From Prasinococcaceae sp. CCMP 1430 (Eukaryota > Prasinodermophyta > Palmophyllophyceae > Prasinococcales > Prasinococcaceae), in assembly GCA_013416795.1 (NCBI GenBank), contig RQSC01000020.1, forward strand, positions 142,535 to 203,812: 61,278 nucleotides of DNA. Reading direction: 5' to 3'. This document shows, piece by piece, positions 1 to 8,910 of this stretch (the stretch's first letter is position 1; the number at the start of each line of letters is the position of its first letter). The notes under the pieces are model-generated. The model saw nothing but the letters and a program-made list of their open reading frames with translations, made no database searches and was not told where the DNA came from. A program made the translations under genes and the position numbers.

Positions 1-1247
1 CACGCGCCGCTGATACGTGCGCGTGCGCGCGTGCGTGTGGGGTCGCGCACCGACGTAGAATCCGCTCGTGCGTGGCGCGCGGGGCGCGCGCCACGCGCAA
101 GGGGCGGTTGCTGCGCAGACGCTTCCGCGTGCGATGGCGTCTGCGGCAGGGGGCCGAGCACAACCCACGCCGGACTCGCGCACCACCTGCGGACGACCTT
201 GCCTCCGCCCGACGCACTCGCAGCCCCCGCAGCCCCCGCAGCGCCCCTCCCCTCCCCCTGACCCCCCTCACCGGCCCGCGCGCGCGCCCCCTCGTGCGGG
301 CAGCGCTCTGGCGCGCCGGCCGGCAGGCGGCGCGTCCGTTGTGGATGAGGCGCGGGACGACGGCCCTGGCCGACGTGGCCAACACACACCAACGCACACG
401 TACACTGCACAGTGTACGGTACGTCAAATTGCGGGCACCACGTTTCGGTTAGGCATTAGGGCTGCCCTCGTTCAGGGTTAAAATGCGTTAAAACGCCCGA
501 ATCGCGTATACTTTGACCTGCCCATATCAAAGTATGTTGAAAAGGGTAGAATTGGACCCTTTTCAAATCCCCAAAATACGTAATTCTGCGTACGTAACCC
601 AAAGGGGGGTGTTGGGCGCGCGCGCGGCCCTCGGTGACCGGGGCGACGCGCGCTGCGCGCGCTGCGGGGCGCCCGACTTAAGGTTTTTGAAAAAAATAGG
701 GTTTGTGCGCTGCGTTTTGGGAGGTCATCAGGGGAGGCGCGTTGCGGGCGGAGGCGGAAACGTTTTCGTCAGGCCTTGCGCACACAGACAGCGGGAAATG
801 CCCCCGAAAGGCGGCATTGACCCGGATTCAAAACAGGCTAGACCAGGGATGGTGGGTGCGAACCCGGAGGCTGATCGGCGCTTTTCGTTGCATCGGAGTT
901 AGGGGTTGCGATGCGTTTGGCGCCACGTGCGCCACGACGTCACGAGCGCCACGTGGCGGCCGAGAGCGCGCGCTCGGGCGCACGGGACGGCTGTCCGTGC
1001 ACACGTGCGGCAGCGTGCAAGAGACAGACCAGGTGGCGGCGGCGGGGCGCCGATCGCGCGCGCGCGCGAGCGCCGGGGGTGCGCGTGCGCGTCGCTATCG
1101 ACCAATGCAGCGCGAGCGTGCTCGTCCGTCGTCGTCGAGGAGGTCGCCAGGGTTCACAGGGTGCACTTGGAGGGCGGCCGCTCGAGCGCTGCCCCCTCCC
1201 CTCGCTCGCAGCTCGGACAGCTGCGCACGCGGCGTCGCATCGGCCGA
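1..1247. other. Left-edge region with no supported gene
   Basis: The first 1.2 kb is GC-rich, with alternating CG runs and an AT-richer island at about 480-600. Open frames exist on both strands but all are low-complexity Arg/Ala/Pro translations typical of stop-poor GC-rich DNA, and none resembles a known protein. The part after about 900 is open in frame with the downstream phosphatase but has no ATG, so it is probably its 5' leader and promoter. I see no tRNA or repeat array. Confidence 0.5.
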
Positions 1248-1835
1248 ATGGGCGTGCGGCTCATGCTGATGAGACACGCCAAGTCGTCGTGGGACGACCC
1301 CCAGCTGAAGGACAAGGACAGGCCGCTCAACGCTCGCGGCTTGCGCTCCGCCGAGAGGGTGGGCGCGATCCTCTGCCAAAACGAGGCCGCAGACTGGATC
1401 CCAGACGTGATATTGTGCTCCGATGCCGTGCGTGCACAGTCCACGCTGGAGCACATGGTGCTCGCAAACCCCGGGCTGAGGAGCGTGCCAACGTCCGTGT
1501 TCCCGGAGCTCTACTCGCGCTCGGGCTCGGGCGCGGACATCGTCGATGTGCTCCAGAAATTGCTGCCCAAGACGGCCGACAATGGCAATGGCACGGCACA
1601 TAGCAAGTGCGCCCTGTTGATTGGCCACAACCCTGGCTGGGAGGAGTCGGCGGCCTGGTTGTGCGGCGACGATGCGCTGCGGCTCAAGACCGCACACGCT
1701 GCGCTGCTGCAGTCCGATGCGGACGGCTGGGCGGATGCCCTCAACGGTGGGGCCGGCACGTGGGCGCTCGTGGGGATGCTCACGGTGAAAAGCAGAAAAA
1801 AGAAGACGCGAGCCGGAGTGGATTTTGAGGACTAG
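1248..1835 (+). CDS. SixA-like phosphohistidine phosphatase (histidine phosphatase superfamily)
   Basis: This is a 195-residue single-exon protein of the histidine phosphatase (phosphoglycerate mutase-like) superfamily, closest to the short SixA branch. The N-terminus MGVRLMLMRHAKSSWDD carries the catalytic RHxxS motif, with the phospho-accepting His in LMRHAKS. LNARGLRSAERVG, LCSDAVRAQSTLE and the second histidine motif LLIGHNPGWEE follow in the family order. In bacteria SixA dephosphorylates phosphohistidine on phosphotransfer proteins; the substrate here is unknown. The frame is open upstream to about 906, but without an ATG, so I start at the first in-frame ATG. The C-terminus is a short basic tail (KSRKKKTR). 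The gene is convergent with the chaperonin gene, 376 bp away. The family is certain; the substrate is not. Confidence 0.88.
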   Translation: MGVRLMLMRHAKSSWDDPQLKDKDRPLNARGLRSAERVGAILCQNEAADWIPDVILCSDAVRAQSTLEHMVLANPGLRSVPTSVFPELYSRSGSGADIVDVLQKLLPKTADNGNGTAHSKCALLIGHNPGWEESAAWLCGDDALRLKTAHAALLQSDADGWADALNGGAGTWALVGMLTVKSRKKKTRAGVDFED

Positions 1836-2211
1836 GCGCTCAAACAAGACCCGACGATCGCGAAGGCGGCGAGCATGCGTCGCACTCATGATGGTATGCG
1901 CACGCAAGCGCGTGCGCACAGCGGATTGGACGGTGCGGTGACGGTGCATGTGGGGGGTTGGTGGGTGTGATCGTGGGTGTGGTGGTGGTGGTGGGTGGGG
2001 ATCGGGAGGGCCGGCGCTGCCGAAAGGTGCGCAGTCAAATCGACCAAATCGCGGACGCTTTCGACACGAACAACGAGAGCACGTGCTTGCGCGAGTAAGG
2101 CACAGTCGTTCATACAGCACGCCCTCCATTCTATCGCCGAGACAAAAAAAAAATAACTTTGCACTGCGCCAAAACCTCGCTTACGAATTCGTGATAGATG
2201 TCCCAGCGCGC
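1836..2211. other. Convergent intergenic spacer, SixA-like / chaperonin
   Basis: This 376-bp spacer between two convergent stop codons contains a GTGGGT/GTGGTG-rich stretch at 1945-2000 and an A-rich patch (a run of nine A) near 2144-2156. The A-rich patch is a plausible 3'-end processing region. I see no gene in it. Confidence 0.5.
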
Positions 2212-4080
2212 TCATTGCGCGAGAGCGCAGCCCACGGCACGCCGGGCGAGGGCTGCCGCCAGCAGCACGCCGTCCGCACGCCAGCGCAGAACGTCGCCAA
2301 CGAGCGGCTTCGCCTCGCTGCGGCTTCCATCATGCGCCGTGCGCTCAGCGTCATCGTCCCACACGCCGAGTAGCGGCCCGAGACAGAGCAGCTCCGCAGC
2401 ATGGGGGTTGCAGCCGGCCGGGGAGTCGCTCGGCGCGCTCGCTCGCTTGCACCGCCAGTCGTCATGGGCCGTGCATCCGGCAGCGAGCGCGGCCAGCGCA
2501 TCCTCGGAAGTGCGCCCAGCGCGTACGAGGCACACGCGCACAAGCTCCTCGAAGCACGCTGCGAACGTGCGGTAGCACTCAGACCGGTAGCATGCGCCAT
2601 TGGCAGTCTCCACGTGGGCCATGTGCCTCAGCTCCGCCGCGAGTGCCATTTCCAGCGCGCCCGCGCCGGGTGCGATGCCACCCTCCCCGAGGGACGTGCG
2701 TGTGGCGGCGAGCGAGCGCGCTGCGCTCGCCGCCGCCTCGCGCGCCCCGAGCTCCGTCGGAGCGCACATGAGAAGCGTGGCGACCGACTCAGGATCGCCA
2801 ACGGTGGGCGGATCGCTTCCCTCGCCCTCGCCGCTGAAGCACTCCGCACGTCCCACCACGAGCACGCCGCACGCCTCGAGGTCCTCGCCGAGGCCTTGGA
2901 GGTGCCCTGCGCGGCGTGGCGCGACCAGCAGCGTCGCGCGCGCGCGCGCGCGCGACGCGCGCACGAGGCGAGGCGACGCGCTTGGGACCGCGCCGCACGC
3001 AGCGGCCGCAGCCTCCAGGTCGGCCATCGGCAATCCATCCACCAGCGTGATGCCCTCCGATGCACACGCACTGGTGACTCCCTCATGCGCCTTCCCGAGG
3101 CACAGCACCAGCCCCACGCCGAGCTTCACCATGCGCTCAACAAAGCGCTTGGCGAAGGCCTCTTCACGCGCGGCCGCCCCGCCCGCAGCCAGTTCGTCGG
3201 CAAGCTCAGACGCAGTCGACACCTCTCTCGCGCACGACGCGGCGCCAGATTCAGCTGCCTGGCCGAGCACCTCACAGGTGAGCACTGCCACACGGCAGCA
3301 CATCGACTGCTCGTCGTCCTCGTGCGCGCCCGCGATTATACGCGCGTCGCCGCTGGTACTCTGTGCGCGCACGAGCTGCAGCTGTCGGGCGTGCCTGAGG
3401 GGCACCGCCGCACCGGCGATCGCTGACGACGCCCGCCGCGGCCAGCCCGCAAGCGCAACGACGCGTGTGGCGTCAAGAACGTCCAACACAGCCTCGTGCG
3501 GGTCTCCCGTCCCGAGTGCAGCGCTCTCAGCGGCCGCGCACACGAGCGCAGCTGTGTGCGGGTCGCGACTTGCTGCGACGTAGTGCGCCGCAGCGCGTGC
3601 GTCGGCGAGCGCGCCGTGGCCGCGGTCGGATCCGAAGCCGCCTCGCTCTTCCGGAGATCCTAGCGGATCCTCCACCCGGAGGCTTGAGAGGGGCACAGCG
3701 AGTGCGAGCGTTGCATCTCTGCAGGCCTCTGCCGCGCGCTCGAGCGCGTCGAGCACCTCATCGAGTGGCACGCCGCCTCCATCGGCAAGCGTGGCTGCCG
3801 CGGCCGTCAGCGCGCCGGCGAGCGCGGCGACCCAGCCACCGCCACCACCACCGTGCGCACGCTCGAAGCACTCGCATCCCTCCGCAAGCTGTGTGGCCAC
3901 CGGATGCGCCGTGGCCTCCGCCACCGCTGCCACAGCGTCCATTGCCGACAGCGCCAGCTCAGAGTCGCCGTGCGCGAGCCGACCAGCTGCGTGCAGCGGG
4001 CCGAGCCGGCCGCGGGCGGCCGCGGCGGCCGCAGCGAGCGCCGCGCACGCAGCGCGGGCAGCGGCCGAGAGCTCGCACAT
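2212..4080 (-). CDS. Bardet-Biedl type group II chaperonin-like protein (BBS6/10/12-like)
   Basis: This 622-residue protein has the layout of a CCT/TCP-1 chaperonin. It has an equatorial start (RGRLGPLHAAGRLAHGD, equivalent to the LGPxGMDK/NDGAT region), an intermediate and apical part with VGLVLCLGKAHEGV and GITLVDGLPMADLEAAA, and the C-terminal equatorial signature GEGGIAPGAGALEMALA. The ATPase motif GDGTT that should follow the second helix is replaced by a run of glycines (ERAHGGGGGGW), and NDGAT is also degenerate. Loss of the catalytic motif is typical of the BBS chaperonins MKKS/BBS6, BBS10 and BBS12, which help assemble the BBSome for ciliary traffic. I cannot tell which of the three it is. 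Ala-rich insertions are common. It is divergent from the FPGS gene, 551 bp away. Confidence 0.72.
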   Translation of the reverse strand: MCELSAAARAACAALAAAAAAARGRLGPLHAAGRLAHGDSELALSAMDAVAAVAEATAHPVATQLAEGCECFERAHGGGGGGWVAALAGALTAAAATLADGGGVPLDEVLDALERAAEACRDATLALAVPLSSLRVEDPLGSPEERGGFGSDRGHGALADARAAAHYVAASRDPHTAALVCAAAESAALGTGDPHEAVLDVLDATRVVALAGWPRRASSAIAGAAVPLRHARQLQLVRAQSTSGDARIIAGAHEDDEQSMCCRVAVLTCEVLGQAAESGAASCAREVSTASELADELAAGGAAAREEAFAKRFVERMVKLGVGLVLCLGKAHEGVTSACASEGITLVDGLPMADLEAAAAACGAVPSASPRLVRASRARARATLLVAPRRAGHLQGLGEDLEACGVLVVGRAECFSGEGEGSDPPTVGDPESVATLLMCAPTELGAREAAASAARSLAATRTSLGEGGIAPGAGALEMALAAELRHMAHVETANGACYRSECYRTFAACFEELVRVCLVRAGRTSEDALAALAAGCTAHDDWRCKRASAPSDSPAGCNPHAAELLCLGPLLGVWDDDAERTAHDGSRSEAKPLVGDVLRWRADGVLLAAALARRAVGCALAQ

Positions 4081-4631
4081 CGCGCGCGAGCCGCAGCGTC
4101 GCCCTTGAGGGACTGTGCGCCTCTACGCCCCACCTCGCCCCACCTCGACTCGTGCTCGGCGTCACCGCCAGCGCTCTGGCCACGCGGCACGCATCGCGCC
4201 GCGCGCGCGGGGCCGCCGCCGCAAGCAGGAGCGCGCGCCCGCGGCGAAGGGGAGGGAGGCTGGCCCGACGAGCTTGCGCGGTCGACGCCGTCGCGCACGC
4301 GCACGCGCGCGCCCTGCGTACGTGTGGAGCCTGGGCGACGCCCGCGAGCGCGCGCGCTGTCGCGGCGCGCGCCGGCGCAGTGAGAAACAGAAACCTCAGT
4401 GAGAACGACATTTTCGGGTTTTAGGGTTTAATGGTGAGAGGGTTCGTGGTTTGTGTCAATTTGCATGCGTGGAATGCGTGCGGGGGTGGCGCACGCGGCC
4501 GGGGCCGGCCGCCGCGCATCGCTCCCCTGCCGACACACACACCACGCACGCACACACGTCGCCACACGCTGTGCGTGGGACGGCCGGTGGTGGCGCGGGC
4601 GTGGGCGCGGGTGCGGGCGCGGGCGCGGGCG
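4081..4631. promoter_or_regulatory. Shared divergent promoter region, chaperonin / FPGS
   Basis: This 551-bp intergenic region lies between two divergent start codons. An AT-richer core at about 4380-4460 holds a telobox-like element, TTTTAGGGTTTA, at 4419-4430. The part next to the FPGS start is a GCGGGC/GCGGGT repeat (about 4597-4631). No coding content is evident. Promoter function is inferred from position. Confidence 0.4.
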
Positions 4632-6454
4632 ATGGCGGCGGCGGTGGCCGCCGACAAGGGCGCATCCGCGGCGGCCATTGCCGCGGACTATCCGCGAACG
4701 TACGACGGCACGCTCGCCGCGCTGAGCTCGCTCATCAGCGGGCGACGGCGCGGCTCGGGCATCGCGTGGGAGGAGACGTTCGGCATGATGGGGGTCTACC
4801 TCGAAACGCTCGGTATCGCCGACGATATCAAGGCGCTGCCAGTGGTGCATGTGGCCGGGACGAAGGTGCGCGCGTGCGTCCGCTCGCGCTCGGCCGCCGC
4901 TCGCGGCCGCCGCTACTCGCGCGTGCGCCCGCTGACCTCGCCCGGCCTGCCCCGCCCGGTGCGCCTCCCTGTGCGACCGCTGGCGATCTCCTTCCCGCCC
5001 GGATCCCTCTCTACCAGGGCAAGGGATCGACGTGCGTGCTCGCCGAGTCGATCCTGCGCTCGTCGGGCCGCCGCACGGCGCTCTTCACGTCGCCGCACCT
5101 CGTGGACGTTCGCGAGCGCATCCGCATCAATGGCAGGCTCATCTCTAAGGCCGAATGGACCAAGCGATTCTGGGAGGTCTGGGACAAGCTATGGGCCGCA
5201 GCGCAGTCGGCTGGCGCCGACGCGGGTGGTCCGCCGCTGATGCCCGCGTACTTCCGCTTCCTGACGCTGCTTGCGCTCTACGTATTCGTCAAGTCATCCG
5301 AGCCCTTCGACGCGGTCCTCCTTGAGGTCGGGCTTGGCGGGCGTCTGGACGCCACCAACGTAGTGAAACGTCCTGTGGTATGCGGCATCACGCACCTCGG
5401 GCTCGACCACGTCGAGCTGCTCGGCGACACGGTGGGCAAGATCGCGTACGAGAAGGCAGGGATAATGAAGCCAGGCGTGGACGTGGTGACCGCTGAGGGA
5501 CAGGAGGCCGAGGCGGATGAGGTGCTGCGCGCGCGCTCGGCCGACGTGGGCGCGCCGCTATCGGTTGCGCGACCGCTTCACTCGTATGCTGGCTGCGCAC
5601 CGCGCAGCATCGAGCTCGGGCTCGCGGGCGCGCACCAGCACGAGAACGCCGCCGTAGCAGTCGCGTTGTGCCGCAAGCTCGCGGCGCACGAGCGCAGCCA
5701 CGGGCCGGCGAGCAGCGAGGCGCGCGCCGCCGCTGAGGAGGCGGCGCTCGCGCGTGGCGAACTGCCCCACGCGTGGCGCACAGGGCTCGAGAGTGCGACC
5801 TGGCCAGGGCGAGCGCAGATTGTGCCGGACAGCGGATATGGTGGGCCGGAGGACGGCGACGACGATGCTGCCGAGAGTGACGACAGCGACGGCAGCGGCG
5901 ATGCGATCGACGAGCACCCACCGCCTACGAAGTCCGCGGCGCCAAACCTGACCTTCTACATGGATGGCGCGCACACGCCGGAAAGCATGGTGCTCTGCGC
6001 GGAGTGGTTTGCGAAGGCGCAGAGTCGCCAAGCGGCGCCAGGGCCGCGTGACGAGGTGGCGCTGCTGTTCAACATCATGGACGAGCGCTCGCCCGAGGAG
6101 CTGCTCGCGCCGCTTTCGGCCACGCTGGAGGCCAATGGCGTACGCGTGAGCCGCGCACTCTTCACGCCTCCGAACTCCTCGTACAAGAGCGTGTCATCAG
6201 CCTCGCCCGCGGTGGCGGACAACCTCGAGCGCTCCCTCGTGTGGCAGGAGCGCCTACGGAGCACGTGGGACGGCCTGCCGCGCCGGCAGCCTAACCAGGG
6301 GAGCAGCGCGGTGGTGCCCTCGCTGCGCGACACGCTCGCGGCGCTGCGCGCGCGCGCGGCCGAGGTGCGCCCCGCCAAGGTGCGCGTGCTCGTCACGGGC
6401 TCGCTCTACATCATCGGCGACCTGCTGAAGATGCTGAGGCGGCCGCCGCGATGA
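4632..6454 (+). CDS. FPGS: Folylpolyglutamate synthase (Mur ligase family)
   Basis: The enzyme adds glutamates to reduced folates, retaining them in the cell. There are two exons, 4632-4865 and 5018-6454, joined in phase 0 across a 152-bp intron (GTGCGC...ACCAG). Splicing restores the P-loop as VAGTKGKGSTC, which is what fixes the junction. The 556-residue product then shows FTSPHLVDVRERIRINGR, LLEVGLGGRLDATN and THLGLDHVELLGDTVGKIA, the standard FPGS/FolC landmarks, followed by a C-terminal Mur ligase domain with FYMDGAHTPESM and LFNIMDERS. An acidic insert (around GGPEDGDDDAAESDDSD) interrupts the C-terminal domain. A strong transit peptide is not obvious. It is the only gene here followed by a neighbour on the same strand. 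Confidence 0.95.
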
Positions 6455-7051
6455 GCCGACTCTGTAATTTCCCGGTTTGTCTGGAACCACCATCACGAGC
6501 TTTCAATACTCACAATGAAAATGCGGATCGAATACGGTCTGCTCTGCGTTTTTCTGTGTGTGATGAGTGTGTGTTTTGATCCCGGCTCCACGGGGAACGC
6601 GCCGAATCGCGACTCGAACGGGTGCGGCGCAGGAAGGCGCGAAGGGGCACGGGCGACGCGCTCCGCGCAGCGCGCAGCACGCACCGCGCCTCCATGTCCC
6701 TCCACCTCCCGTGCCCATGGATCCTCCCGCATCGCTCTCCTGGGGTCGAACACACGAACAAGGGCTGCTGTTGTTGTTGTGGGTGTGTGGGTGTCGCGAG
6801 GGGTGGGGGAGGGCTGAAAGGGTGGCAGGTGGCGGGGGGCACGCGCGCGTTCGAGGGGGCGCGGGCGCGTTCGAGGGGGCGCGGGCGCGGGCGCGGGCGC
6901 GGCGCGCCACACCGTGCGCGGCGCGACGACTGCCACGCACGCAGCCGCGTGCAGGTGCGACGAGCCGTGGCCACTGGCCGAGCTCTTGGGGTCGTCCTTC
7001 GACGAGGCAGAGTTGAGGAGTCGTCGCAGCCGGCACTGAAGCAGCAGCCCC
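6455..7051. other. Intergenic region upstream of the acyltransferase, with a 20-bp direct repeat
   Basis: This 597-bp region separates two genes on the same strand. Near 6475-6540 it has an AT-richer patch suited to the FPGS 3' end. At about 6844-6883 two copies of a 20-bp unit (CGCGTTCGAGGGGGCGCGGG) run into a GCGGGC repeat. The short open frames here are low-complexity and I do not call them genes. Confidence 0.45.
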
Positions 7052-8695
7052 ATGTCTTCCTTGAAGGTTCCAATTGCGGTTACTATTCCTGACCAAGCAA
7101 GTGGGGCGCTCCCGCCCATTGTGCCTGCGTCGGAGGGCGATGAGGTCAACGTCGCCCCGCAAGGGCATCGGCCGCCCTCTTCCGTGGACACAACGCCGCT
7201 CACAGGTCTCAGAGGACTGGCCGCCATCCACATCATGGTGAGTCACTACCTCCTCTTTACGACAACTAAGCACGACCTCCTGGGAGGCGCCTCAATGCCG
7301 CTCTTTTACCTCATGTCGGGTCTGATCATGACGCTCGGCTACGGAAAGGATCTCTCGCGCCGCCCTTATCCAGGGGAGCCCGACCCTTCCCCGCTCGCGC
7401 TCGGGCCTTTCCTTCGCAAGCGTATCGCTCGCCTGTACCCGGTGTACATGCTCGTCAACTGTGCCGAGCTGGTGATCTACTCGCTGGGCATCGGCCCCAA
7501 CCTCGCGCTCAAGTGGCCTGCTGCCCTTGCCAACTTCGTCCTTACCGCGTTTGGACTGAACATGTGGCTCCTCCCCTTCACGTGGGTCTTTCCCTTTCCC
7601 ATCACGCTGCCCACAGCAGGTGTCACGTGGACCGTGCAGACCATGTTCTTCTTTTACGTGTGCTTTCCGCGCGTGCTCGCCTGGCTTCGCGAGCGCCGTG
7701 AGCGCGGCACTTGGGTGGAGGGTCTGTACCACGCGCAGTGGGTGGCATTTATCTTCATTCTCATCCTCGTGACGATCAAGACCCAGGATCTGGGTGATGT
7801 GGGGGCATGGGTCGCGTACTTCTCGGCGCGTGGGTGGCCACCATCCCGCCTGCTTGTCTTCGTCATGGGATGCGCGGTGGGCGCCGACCTCATGCACGCC
7901 GAGTCCGAGGGCTGGTCCGTGCGCTCGTGCTTTTGCGGCGTCTGCTATCCGCTCACGGCGCTCGTCGACGTGCAGCAGCCCGCGACGCCGAAGACTTGGG
8001 GCAAGCGTGCGACTGTCGCGGGCGCCGCGTATGCCGTCGCGGTGGTGCTTCTCTCCTTCGCGCCGAATTCGTCCGTCACTCGCCTCGCCACCGAAGCGCT
8101 CGGCCCTCTTCTTTTCATCCACATCATGGTGTGCCTGTGCCGCAGCGGGGGCGTCGGCACGCTGGCGCGTCTCTGCAACTCTCGCGCCATGCAGCTGATG
8201 GGAGAAGTTTCCATGAGCGTGTACATGCTGCACTTGACGGTGCTGCTTGTCCTTGGGGCCGCCGTGAAGGGCTACAGTGCTCACGACTGGGCGGGCAAGC
8301 GCATCGAGGGCATTCAGTGGGCGGACAGTGAGTGGACGTATCCCGACAAACACCACTGCCGTGATCTTTGGAAGGATGACCCGGCCCTGCAAGTGGCACT
8401 TGGCAAGGGCTCCGATGCGGAGGTCGACATGGAGCAATGGCGCAACGCCACGGGCGCGTGCGAGCAAGTCTTTGACGACGACTACCAAAGCAAGCTTGCC
8501 CCTGCTTGGCTCATCCCCGTTTGCCTGCTCGTGTCACTGCTCTTGGGATTCCTCGTGACACGTTTCTATGAACAGCCTGTCGCCCGGCTGATGCGCCCGG
8601 GGCGGGCCGTCACGAGCGTGAAGGGCGAGAGCAAGGGCGTCCTCCAGGAGACCTCGCCGAAGGACCTCACGGCCGTGCCAGACGTCGAAGCCTGA
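7052..8695 (+). CDS. Acyltransferase-3 family integral membrane protein (OafA/NRF-6-like)
   Basis: This 547-residue single-exon protein has multiple transmembrane segments and belongs to the acyltransferase-3 family, which moves acyl groups onto sugars, lipids or other extracytoplasmic acceptors. The diagnostic N-terminal segment is TGLRGLAAIHIMVSHY, with the conserved Arg and His, followed by SMPLFYLMSGLIMTLGYG and the cytoplasmic FLRKRIARLYPVYML. Further hydrophobic helices follow (WVAFIFILILVTIKT, AVAVVLLSFAP, MSVYMLHLTVLLVLGAAV and a last one near LIPVCLLVSLLLGFLVT). The final FYEQPVARLMR is typical of the family's C-terminal end. A lumenal insert of about 65 residues precedes the last helix. 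The acceptor cannot be predicted. Confidence 0.88.
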   Translation: MSSLKVPIAVTIPDQASGALPPIVPASEGDEVNVAPQGHRPPSSVDTTPLTGLRGLAAIHIMVSHYLLFTTTKHDLLGGASMPLFYLMSGLIMTLGYGKDLSRRPYPGEPDPSPLALGPFLRKRIARLYPVYMLVNCAELVIYSLGIGPNLALKWPAALANFVLTAFGLNMWLLPFTWVFPFPITLPTAGVTWTVQTMFFFYVCFPRVLAWLRERRERGTWVEGLYHAQWVAFIFILILVTIKTQDLGDVGAWVAYFSARGWPPSRLLVFVMGCAVGADLMHAESEGWSVRSCFCGVCYPLTALVDVQQPATPKTWGKRATVAGAAYAVAVVLLSFAPNSSVTRLATEALGPLLFIHIMVCLCRSGGVGTLARLCNSRAMQLMGEVSMSVYMLHLTVLLVLGAAVKGYSAHDWAGKRIEGIQWADSEWTYPDKHHCRDLWKDDPALQVALGKGSDAEVDMEQWRNATGACEQVFDDDYQSKLAPAWLIPVCLLVSLLLGFLVTRFYEQPVARLMRPGRAVTSVKGESKGVLQETSPKDLTAVPDVEA

Positions 8696-8910
8696 GTCCG
8701 ACGAAGGCGTACCAGCCAGGCAGCCGCCGCCAAGCAGTCCAACGACCCCTCACAGACCGGAGGATGGCGGTACACACACGCGCGTCAAGATTCCGGGCTC
8801 AGCGTGGTAGACAGCGCTCAGAGGGCGTTGCGGGGCACGCACGCACACGCGCATTTAAAGTGACCCGCGAGCAATCCTTGAATGCCATTATAGCAATTTA
8901 CGCGACACGC
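8696..8910. other. Convergent spacer, acyltransferase / MadBub
   Basis: This 215-bp spacer lies between two convergent stops, with an AT-rich patch at 8880-8905 (ATTATAGCAATTTA) next to the MadBub stop. It is probably shared 3'-end processing sequence. Confidence 0.4.

Noticed and set aside
1095-2129. 344-codon open frame on the - strand over the SixA-like gene
   Set aside because: The overlapping + frame contains the RHxxS and GHNPG catalytic motifs in family order, so the antisense frame is a shadow.
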